Shown here piece by piece: positions 1 to 5,170 of a stretch of 5,219 nucleotides of DNA. Below the pieces are notes generated by a model, which saw nothing but the letters and a program-made list of their open reading frames with translations, was not told the DNA's origin and ran no database searches. Every line of letters begins with the position of its first letter. The first letter of the stretch is position 1. The translations under genes and the position numbers were made by a program. Location of the stretch: the NCBI GenBank assembly GCA_900764025.1, contig CAAFMM010000159.1, positions 1 through 5,219 of the forward strand. The letters are read 5' to 3'. This DNA is from an uncultured Collinsella sp. Its GTDB lineage: Bacteria; Actinomycetota; Coriobacteriia; Coriobacteriales; Coriobacteriaceae.

Positions 1-447
1 CTTACCATGGTGACCGAGATGTTATCGCGCCGCGACCATGCGACGGGTGAGGTCCGTGACAAGCTGGCTCGCTACGGCTTTCACCAGCCCGCGATCGATT
101 TCGCCGTCGAGCGCGCCACCGAGTATCACTTTTTAGACGAGAACCGCTTTTGCTCGTACTTTATCGAGGAGCGCAAGCGGCGCGGTTGGGGACAGCGCAA
201 AATCGAGACCGAGCTCAAGCGCCGTCATGTCGTGCTCGATGACATTCCCGGTTATCCCGAGGATTATTTTGTCGTCGAAGACGATTTGGCGCGTGCGTCA
301 GCCCTGCTCGCCAAGCGGCGTGTTCCAGAGACGCGCGGATTCGAAAAACTGGTTCGGTTTTTGATGGGCAAGGGCTTCTCGTATCACATCGCCGCCGATG
401 CCGTTAAGGCACGTCTCGATGCCGAACGCGAGGAATGTGCGGTTTAG
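1..447 (+). CDS. recX: Regulatory protein RecX, 5'-partial
   Basis: RecX binds RecA filaments in the cytoplasm and modulates, usually inhibits, RecA strand exchange and coprotease activity. The visible protein shows the family's repeated three-helix pattern. The first repeat contains SRRDHATGEVRDKL, which resembles the E. coli RecX VRDHSEQELRRKL stretch. The second runs from LDENRF through GWGQRKIETELKRR. The third lies near the C-terminus around FLMGKGFSYHIAADAV. Frame 1 is open from base 1. An ATG lies at 7, but starting there would cut the first conserved helix, and no ribosome-binding site can be seen in the six bases before it, so the true start is most likely upstream. The remaining 148 codons already approach a short full-length RecX. 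The stop is TAG at 445-447. recA is expected directly upstream, as in many bacteria. No clear rho-independent terminator follows the gene. Confidence 0.94.
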   Translation, partial: LTMVTEMLSRRDHATGEVRDKLARYGFHQPAIDFAVERATEYHFLDENRFCSYFIEERKRRGWGQRKIETELKRRHVVLDDIPGYPEDYFVVEDDLARASALLAKRRVPETRGFEKLVRFLMGKGFSYHIAADAVKARLDAEREECAV

Positions 448-509
448 GCGTATGCGTTTTGTGACCCTGCCGTTCACCGCGTTTTAGCCGCCGTGCCGGG
501 GCCATTTAT

Positions 510-538
510 TTGACAGTTGTTGTGGTTCAACGTACGAT
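510..538 (+). promoter_or_regulatory. Predicted sigma-70 promoter of rny
   Basis: A perfect -35 box TTGACA (510-515) is followed by a 17-bp spacer and the -10 box TACGAT (533-538), which matches the consensus at four of six positions including the key first T, A and last T. Transcription should start near 545, giving a leader of about 160 nt before rny. The promoter separates rny from recX, so rny and the genes after it can be transcribed independently. This is seen directly as a consensus match; activity is inferred. Confidence 0.8.
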
Positions 539-549
539 AAACACTGTCA
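511..549. repeat. Inverted repeat TGACAGT / ACTGTCA flanking the rny promoter
   Basis: A 7-bp perfect inverted repeat has half-sites at 511-517 and 543-549, separated by 25 bp. The left half overlaps the -35 box and the right half covers the predicted transcription start. Half-site centres are 32 bp apart, close to three helical turns, so a dimeric regulator could in principle bind both. A 7-bp match at this distance can arise by chance in a 250-bp region, so an operator role is only a suggestion. Confidence 0.35.
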
Positions 550-567
550 TTTGTTTTGTGATATGTG

Positions 568-582
568 CTCATCTGTGATGAG
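568..582 (+). promoter_or_regulatory. Small palindrome/hairpin in the rny leader
   Basis: The arms CTCATC (568-573) and GATGAG (577-582) are perfectly complementary around a 3-base TGT loop. The site lies about 25 nt downstream of the predicted transcription start, and TTTGTTTATATGTTTAT follows. In RNA it would be a short stem before a U-rich stretch, which looks like a weak attenuator. In DNA it would be a 15-bp operator-like palindrome. The stem is short and only half GC, so termination would be inefficient. Both readings are inference. Confidence 0.4.
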
Positions 583-643
583 TTTGTTTATATGTTTATC
601 TGTATCCGACCCGCATAAGCTGCGCCCATATTACTCAAATGTC

Positions 644-669
644 GCGAGCCGTTCGCAAGGACGGTTCGC
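644..669 (+). promoter_or_regulatory. Leader hairpin upstream of the rny ribosome-binding site
   Basis: GCGAGCCGT (644-652) pairs with ACGGTTCGC (661-669) through nine pairs, one of them G-U, around an 8-nt loop. The hairpin ends about 25 nt before the AAGGAG of rny. It lacks a proper U-tract, so it is unlikely to be an intrinsic terminator. It could stabilise the 5' end or be a processing or binding site in the rny mRNA. GTTCGC also occurs as a direct repeat here (651-656 and 664-669). Confidence 0.45.
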
Positions 670-693
670 TTTGCTGTGTAACGAATCCATAAA

Positions 694-699
694 AAGGAG
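694..699 (+). promoter_or_regulatory. Shine-Dalgarno sequence that fixes the rny start
   Basis: AAGGAG at 694-699 lies five bases before the ATG at 705. An in-frame GTG at 699-701 overlaps this site itself and therefore cannot use it, so the ATG at 705 is the supported start. Confidence 0.85.
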
Positions 700-704
700 T
701 GAGC

Positions 705-2255
705 ATGCCTATCATTGCAGCGCTTGTTGGCCTCGTTTTGGGTGCCATCGCCGCCATTGCCTACATGCGCACCGCCAAGCAGGGTAGTCTTCACGAGGTC
801 GACGAAAAGATTCAGTCGGCACACGCGCAGGCAGAGTCCCTGATCGGTGATGCTAAGCGTCAGGCCGAGACCCTCAAAAAAGAGGCTCTGCTCGAGGCTA
901 AGGAAGAGATCATCAAGAACAAGCAGGCCGCCGAGGCCGAGGACAAGCAGCGTAAGAGCGAGATTCGCACGCTCGAAAATCGCGTGATGCAGCGCGAGGA
1001 ATCGCTCGATCGCCGCAACGATGCGCTCGATAAACGCGAGCATCAGTTGTCCAGCCAGGCCGGTCAGGTCGAGAAGCGCTCTCGCGAGCTTGAGGATCTC
1101 TGCGCCAAGCAGACCTCCGAGCTCGAGCGTATTGCCGACCTTACGCGCGAGGACGCTCACAAGGAGCTGCTCGACAAGGTCCGCGGCGAGGTTACCCACG
1201 AGGCGGCCACCATCATCCGTGAGTCCGAGCAGCAGGTCCGCGCCGAGTGCCACAAGACCGCTCAGGAGATTCTCTCCCTGGCGATTCAGCGTTGCGCCGC
1301 CGACCATACCGCCGAGGTCACCGTTACTTCCGTGCACATTCCCTCCGATGACCTCAAGGGTCGCATCATCGGTCGCGAGGGTCGCAACATCCGCACCTTT
1401 GAGCAGGTGTCTGGCGTCAACCTCGTGATTGATGACACCCCCGAGACCGTCGTGCTTTCAAGCTTCGATCCGGTCCGTCGTGAGACTGCCCGCGTGGCGC
1501 TCGAGAACCTCATTGCCGACGGTCGTATTCACCCCGCCCGCATCGAGGAGATGTACCACAAGGCCGCCGACTTGGTTCAGCAGCGTGTGCGCGAGGCCGG
1601 CGAGCAGGCCGCCTTCGATACCGGTATCCACGACCTGCATCCCGAGATCGTCAAGACCCTGGGTGCTCTTCGCTACCGTACCTCGTTTGGCCAGAACGTG
1701 CTGCAGCACTCGCTTGAGGTCTCCGACCTGTGCGGCGTTATGGCTTCCGAGCTTGGTCTGGATGTTGTGACCGCCAAGCGCGCCGGTCTTCTGCACGACC
1801 TGGGCAAGGCCATCGACCACGACGTTGAGGGCCCGCATGCTGTGATTGGCGCCGAGCTTGCCCGCCGTTATGGCGAGAAGCCCGTTATCGTCCACGCGAT
1901 CGAGGCTCATCATGCCGATGTCGACCCCAACACGGTGCTCGACGTCTTGGTTCAGGCTGCCGATGCCGTCTCCGCTTCTCGTCCCGGTGCCCGCCGCGAG
2001 TCGGCCGAGAACTACATCAAGCGCCTTGAGAAGCTTGAGGAGATTGCCAACTCTCACGACGGCGTCGAGCGTACCTATGCCATGCAGGCCGGTCGCGAGG
2101 TTCATGTCATGGTCCAGCCGGACAAGATCTCCGACGCCCAGTCCACGGTGCTTGCGCACGATATCGCCCACCAGATCGAGGAAGAGATGGAGTATCCCGG
2201 TCAGGTGCGCGTTGTCGTGATTCGCGAGAGCCGTGCCGTCGATATCGCTAAATAA
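705..2255 (+). CDS. rny: Ribonuclease Y
   Basis: RNase Y is a membrane-anchored endoribonuclease that makes the initiating cuts in mRNA turnover and processes selected operons. The 516-residue product matches the usual ~520. Domains in order are: a hydrophobic anchor at residues 2-21; a long charged coiled coil to about 200, rich in Glu, Lys and Arg; and a KH RNA-binding domain containing GRIIGREGRNIR at 219-230, with the GREG loop at 223-226. Next comes an HD phosphohydrolase domain with metal ligands H335, H364-D365 (LLHDLGKA), H378 and the H402-H403 pair. A C-terminal domain ends in YPGQVRVVVIRESRAVDIAK, the typical family ending. All key residues are present. It has its own promoter and a structured leader, and its stop lies one base before the next start, so the two are probably co-translated. 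Confidence 0.98.
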   Translation: MPIIAALVGLVLGAIAAIAYMRTAKQGSLHEVDEKIQSAHAQAESLIGDAKRQAETLKKEALLEAKEEIIKNKQAAEAEDKQRKSEIRTLENRVMQREESLDRRNDALDKREHQLSSQAGQVEKRSRELEDLCAKQTSELERIADLTREDAHKELLDKVRGEVTHEAATIIRESEQQVRAECHKTAQEILSLAIQRCAADHTAEVTVTSVHIPSDDLKGRIIGREGRNIRTFEQVSGVNLVIDDTPETVVLSSFDPVRRETARVALENLIADGRIHPARIEEMYHKAADLVQQRVREAGEQAAFDTGIHDLHPEIVKTLGALRYRTSFGQNVLQHSLEVSDLCGVMASELGLDVVTAKRAGLLHDLGKAIDHDVEGPHAVIGAELARRYGEKPVIVHAIEAHHADVDPNTVLDVLVQAADAVSASRPGARRESAENYIKRLEKLEEIANSHDGVERTYAMQAGREVHVMVQPDKISDAQSTVLAHDIAHQIEEEMEYPGQVRVVVIRESRAVDIAK

Positions 2256-2256
2256 C

Positions 2257-3342
2257 ATGAACGACGCGAACGAGCTCATCTCATTTATCGCGTCGATGTC
2301 GGGGGAGGGCAACCTTCGCGTCGAGGAAAACCTTGGCGAGGGGTATGTCCGCCTCCGCGTTTCGGAGGCCGAGCGCCGTCAGGCCAAGCATGACATTCAG
2401 CATGTAGAGGACATTGTCATCGAGATGCTGCGTAATGCTCGCGATGCCGGAGCCGATAAGGTCTATCTTGCCACGACCAAGGAGGAGGGTGTTCGCACCC
2501 TCCTCTTCCTGGATAACGGTTCGGGCGTGCCGCAGGATATGCAGGAGCGTATCTTCGATGCCCGCGTCACCTCCAAGCTCGAGAGTATGAAAATGGACCG
2601 TTGGGGTGTTCACGGTCGTGGTATGGCGCTGTTTTCTATCAAGCAGAACACGGATGAGGCGCGCGTTGTTACATCGGGCGTCGATTTGGGCTCCGCGTTT
2701 AAGGTGTGCGTTGCCACCGATCGCTTGGGTGAGCGCGCCGATCAGTCGAGCTGGCCTCAGGCAGTTAAAGACGAAGACGGCCGCTATGTATGTGCTCGCG
2801 GCCCCCACAACATCATTCGCGCAGCCTGTGAGTTTGCCCTTGAGGAGCTGCGTTGCTGCGATGTGTATCTGGGCTCTCCGTCCGAGATCGCTGCGACCCT
2901 GTACGCTCAGGCTTCGAGTAGTCTCGATACGTCGCGCCTGCTCTTTATCGATGACGAGCATGAGCTTCCGGTTATCGATCGTTTGGGCCTTGCCTCTGAT
3001 GCCGAGGACTTTATCAGGATCTGCTCTGGGCTGGGTCTTGAGATGTCCGAGCGCACTGCCCACCGTATTCTGTCGGGACAGATTAAGCCCGTTCGCGGCG
3101 TGTCCGCGCGTCTGCTGCGCGAGCGCGATTCCACCTCGCATGCGCCGGCTCCCGTCGATCTTGCCAAGGACCGTCGAGGCCTACGTATCGCCAAGGATGA
3201 TATGGCGCAATTTTCGCGTGCGGTCGAGCGTGACTTTAACGACCTCGCTGCCCGGTATTACCTCAATCTGTGCGGCGACCCTAAGATTCGCGTTTCGCGT
3301 GATCGCATCACGGTGACGTTCGATCTTGCCAAAGAGGAATAA
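2257..3342 (+). CDS. GHKL-fold ATP-binding protein of unknown function
   Basis: This predicted soluble 361-residue protein has a Bergerat-fold (HATPase_c) domain near its N-terminus. The N-box has E56, N60 and D63 in EMLRNARDA, where Glu would be the general base and Asn the Mg ligand. The G1 box is DNGSG at 86-90. The G2 lid is GVHGRGMAL at 117-125. This is the motif set of the GyrB/Hsp90/MutL/histidine-kinase superfamily. I see no phospho-acceptor His domain, receiver domain or membrane segment, so it is not an ordinary sensor kinase. A middle region around GPHNIIRAA (182-190) may be a transducer-like domain. Residues 249-276, with SERTAHRILSG, look helical and vaguely helix-turn-helix-like. 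The start at 2257 is one base past the rny stop with no clear Shine-Dalgarno, suggesting translational coupling. A GTG at 2233 inside rny is in frame but poorly supported. spoVS follows. The substrate and partners are unknown. Confidence 0.9.
   Translation: MNDANELISFIASMSGEGNLRVEENLGEGYVRLRVSEAERRQAKHDIQHVEDIVIEMLRNARDAGADKVYLATTKEEGVRTLLFLDNGSGVPQDMQERIFDARVTSKLESMKMDRWGVHGRGMALFSIKQNTDEARVVTSGVDLGSAFKVCVATDRLGERADQSSWPQAVKDEDGRYVCARGPHNIIRAACEFALEELRCCDVYLGSPSEIAATLYAQASSSLDTSRLLFIDDEHELPVIDRLGLASDAEDFIRICSGLGLEMSERTAHRILSGQIKPVRGVSARLLRERDSTSHAPAPVDLAKDRRGLRIAKDDMAQFSRAVERDFNDLAARYYLNLCGDPKIRVSRDRITVTFDLAKEE
2480..2507 (+). repeat. Strong intragenic hairpin with a TTCG loop
   Basis: Inside the ATP-binding protein gene, left arm GAGGAGGGTG (2482-2491) is perfectly complementary to right arm CACCCTCCTC (2496-2505) around a TTCG loop. 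It extends by a G-U pair and an A-U pair at the base. Twelve pairs with seven G-C make it the strongest local stem I see in the window. It lies between the N-box and the G1 box and encodes KEEGVRTLL. No U-tract follows, so it is not a classical terminator. It may be a by-product of coding or an RNA stability or pausing element. Confidence 0.6.
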
Positions 3343-3348
3343 AATCTT

Positions 3349-3366
3349 TACCGAGTCCGCTCGGTA
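3349..3366. promoter_or_regulatory. 18-bp palindrome upstream of spoVS
   Basis: TACCGAG (3349-3355) and CTCGGTA (3360-3366) are perfect inverted repeats around TCCG. The palindrome begins seven bases after the stop codon of the ATP-binding protein gene. As RNA it is a 7-bp stem with a tetraloop, but no U-run follows on the + strand, so terminator function is doubtful. Its right arm shares two bases with the TACGAT box at 3365-3370, so an operator is possible. Function is inferred. Confidence 0.5.
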
Positions 3367-3370
3367 CGAT
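3365..3370 (+). promoter_or_regulatory. Possible -10 box for spoVS
   Basis: TACGAT at 3365-3370 is identical to the proposed rny -10 hexamer. Transcription from it would start near 3377, about 40 nt before the spoVS start. No convincing -35 box lies 16-18 bp upstream (the region reads AAATCT), so this is a weak or activator-dependent promoter at best. spoVS could equally be read from the rny promoter. Confidence 0.35.
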
Positions 3371-3404
3371 ACAGTTATTGCAGTTAAAACGTACTTTTAA
3401 ACGC

Positions 3405-3409
3405 AGGAG
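3405..3409 (+). promoter_or_regulatory. Shine-Dalgarno sequence that fixes the spoVS start
   Basis: AGGAG at 3405-3409 lies seven bases before the ATG at 3417. The reading frame is open further upstream, to a TTG at 3378. That start has no ribosome-binding site and would add residues the family lacks. Confidence 0.85.
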
Positions 3410-3416
3410 TTTCTTC

Positions 3417-3734
3417 ATGGATTGCCTGAAGGTATCAAGCAAATCATCACCCGCGTCCGTTGCCGGCGCCATTGCCGGCATGGTCAAAGATGGCGTCCCC
3501 GTCAACATTCAATGCGTCGGTGCCGGTGCCGTCAACCAGGCCATCAAGGCCGTTGCCATTGCGCGCGGCTTTCTGATTCCGACCGGCTTTGATGTCTCCT
3601 GTGCGCCGGTGTTCTCCGACATTCTCATTAACGGGGAGTCGCGCACGGCAATCCGTCTCTCTATCTACGTTCACCAGATTAATCGGGCTGCTATGGATAA
3701 TGTCGTCATGGACGACGTCAAGCCTGTTGCATAA
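3417..3734 (+). CDS. spoVS: Stage V sporulation protein S homologue
   Basis: SpoVS proteins are small Alba-like nucleic-acid-binding proteins. In Bacillus subtilis SpoVS is needed for stage V of sporulation, but homologues also occur in non-spore-formers, where the role is unsettled. The 105-residue product carries the family's conserved blocks: LKVSSKSSPASVAGAIAG (4-21), CVGAGAVNQAIKAVAIARG (33-51), and SDILINGESRTAIRL (67-81). The usual protein is about 86 residues. This one continues for some 19 more (87-105), with an Asp-containing tail ending in MDDVKPVA. The AGAIAGM stretch creates a small DNA inverted repeat (3461-3480) that coding alone explains. It is preceded by a good ribosome-binding site and sits between the GHKL ATPase gene and miaB. 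The rny-spoVS-miaB order is also known in clostridia. Identity is secure; function in this organism is not. Confidence 0.96.
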   Translation: MDCLKVSSKSSPASVAGAIAGMVKDGVPVNIQCVGAGAVNQAIKAVAIARGFLIPTGFDVSCAPVFSDILINGESRTAIRLSIYVHQINRAAMDNVVMDDVKPVA

Positions 3735-3799
3735 GCGAGCCATCTGCACGCTTGTAGCACCTATGCGCCCCGTCGATACCATCGTTAGGATGTAAGCTC

Positions 3800-5170
3800 A
3801 TGGACCAGCGTTCCGTACGCGATATTCTTGCCGGTAAAACCTACTTTATCCGCACATTTGGCTGCCAGATGAACCAGCATGACTCCGAGCGCGTGAGTGG
3901 CTTGCTCGATTCGTATGGCTGTCTTATGGCGCTCGATCCCGAGCATGCCGATATTGTCGTGTTCATGACGTGCTGTGTGCGCGAGGCTGCCGATACGCGC
4001 CTGTATGGTCAGTGCAATTCCTGCAAGAGCCTTCCTCCTTCACCTTCGGGTAAGCGCGTGGTCGCCGTGGGCGGCTGCATCGCCCAGCGCGATGGTGAGG
4101 GCTTGCTTACCAACGTCGATAACGTCAACGTCATTTTCGGCACCCATTCCATTGCGCACGTGGCCGAGCTTATCGCCGAGGCGTTTTTGGATGGCAAGCG
4201 CCATATCCGCACGAATGAGCATGAGGATACCGACGTCATGAGTATGCCGTGGCATCGCGAGACGCAATATCACGCCTGGGTCCCCATTATGACGGGTTGC
4301 AATAACTTCTGCACCTATTGCATCGTGCCGTATGTGCGCGGTCGCGAAAAGAGCCGTCCTTTCGAGGAGATTGTCGACGAGGTGACCGGTCTCGTACGCC
4401 AGGGCGTGCGCGAGATCACGCTGCTGGGTCAAAACGTCAACTCCTATGGTCGCGATCTCTTTGGCAAGCCGCGCTTTGCCGATTTGCTGCGCGCCGTGGG
4501 CGATACGGGCGTCGAGCGTATCTTCTTTACCTCTTCGCATCCTAAGGATCTGCTGCCCGAGACCATTGATGCTATGGCCGAGACGCCTGCCGTCATGCCG
4601 CAGCTTCACTTGGCCGTTCAGTCGGGTTCCACGCGCATCCTTAAAGAGATGAATCGTCGGTACACGCGCGAGGATTATCTGGGCCTAGTCGATCGTATTC
4701 GTAACCGTATGCCCGATATTGCGCTTTCGACCGACATCATCGTGGGCTTCCCGGGCGAGACCGAGGAAGACTTTGAGCAGACGCTCTCGCTTGCCGAGAC
4801 GGTCCGCTATGCCCAGGCCTATACCTTCATCTATTCCAAGCGCGCCGGTACACCGGCCGCAGAGATTGACGATCCTACGCCGCATGAGGTTATTCTCGAG
4901 CGTTTCAACCGCTTGGTTAAGGTTATCGAGACCACGGCACACGAGTATAACCAGGGTGAGCTTCATACTGTGGTGCCGGCGCTCATTGAGGGAACGAGCA
5001 AAAAGAACGACGCGGTCCTGCTGGGCAAGAGTCCCAAGAATCAGACCGTGCATGCGCCTATCCCCGAGGGTTACAGCATCGATCAGCTTGTTGGCAAGAT
5101 CGTTGATGTTGACGTTGACGTTGCCAAGACCTGGTATTTGTCCGGTTCCGTTGTGGGCGAGCCGCGCTAA
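3800..5170 (+). CDS. miaB: tRNA-2-methylthio-N6-dimethylallyladenosine synthase MiaB
   Basis: MiaB is a radical-SAM methylthiotransferase that converts i6A37 to ms2i6A37 in tRNAs reading UNN codons, using two [4Fe-4S] clusters. The 456-residue length is typical. The N-terminal MTTase domain supplies auxiliary-cluster cysteines C22 (TFGCQMNQHDSE), C58 (MTCCVREAA) and C93 (GGCIAQRDGE). The radical-SAM motif is C167-x3-C171-x2-C174 (TGCNNFCTYCIVPYVRGRE). GFPGETEEDF follows in the barrel. A C-terminal TRAM domain of about 65 residues, ending in KTWYLSGSVVGEPR, should bind tRNA. The usual Asn of the NTC motif is Met here, with a second Cys (C59) beside C58. The start ATG at 3800 has AGGA at 3787-3790. 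The 65-bp gap after spoVS shows no clear promoter or terminator. The stop overlaps the miaA start. Confidence 0.97.
   Translation: MDQRSVRDILAGKTYFIRTFGCQMNQHDSERVSGLLDSYGCLMALDPEHADIVVFMTCCVREAADTRLYGQCNSCKSLPPSPSGKRVVAVGGCIAQRDGEGLLTNVDNVNVIFGTHSIAHVAELIAEAFLDGKRHIRTNEHEDTDVMSMPWHRETQYHAWVPIMTGCNNFCTYCIVPYVRGREKSRPFEEIVDEVTGLVRQGVREITLLGQNVNSYGRDLFGKPRFADLLRAVGDTGVERIFFTSSHPKDLLPETIDAMAETPAVMPQLHLAVQSGSTRILKEMNRRYTREDYLGLVDRIRNRMPDIALSTDIIVGFPGETEEDFEQTLSLAETVRYAQAYTFIYSKRAGTPAAEIDDPTPHEVILERFNRLVKVIETTAHEYNQGELHTVVPALIEGTSKKNDAVLLGKSPKNQTVHAPIPEGYSIDQLVGKIVDVDVDVAKTWYLSGSVVGEPR
5102..5123 (+). repeat. Short hexamer repeat in the miaB TRAM region
   Basis: GTTGAT, GTTGAC and GTTGAC run in tandem from 5102 to 5119, followed by GTTG, and encode alternating Val-Asp (VDVDVDV). 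Slippage by one unit would stay in frame and add or remove two residues in a predicted beta strand. It is probably just a coding-level repeat. Confidence 0.5.

Noticed and set aside
448..509. Terminator after recX
   Set aside because: GC-rich and T-rich patches are present, but I find no stable stem followed directly by a T-tract.
644..669. Intrinsic terminator or SOS box in the rny leader
   Set aside because: The stem is not followed by a T-run, and the GTTCG elements are direct repeats, not the inverted GAAC/GTTC arrangement of a Gram-positive LexA site.
551..787. Upstream open frame in the rny leader (possible leader peptide, ATG at 563)
   Set aside because: It has no Shine-Dalgarno sequence, runs about 80 bases into rny out of frame, and its Cys/His-rich tail is just rny read in another frame.
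588..1337. Long open frame on the minus strand opposite rny
   Set aside because: It lies antisense to the RNase Y coiled coil, its Leu/Gly/Ala-rich product has no recognisable domain, and the frame is expected from the GC-biased codon use of rny.
1458..2312. Long minus-strand open frame opposite the rny 3' half
   Set aside because: It is a shadow of the KH/HD coding region, with no ribosome-binding site or family resemblance.
2281..3141. Long minus-strand open frame opposite the ATPase gene
   Set aside because: The sense strand carries clear GHKL motifs; the antisense product has none.
3461..3480. Inverted repeat TGCCGGC / GCCGGCA inside spoVS
   Set aside because: It is explained by the conserved AGAIAGM protein stretch, so a separate regulatory role is unnecessary.
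3735..3799. Promoter or terminator between spoVS and miaB
   Set aside because: The only candidate, TTGTAG with TACCAT 19 bp later, is a poor match, and no convincing hairpin with a T-run is present. miaB is probably read from upstream.
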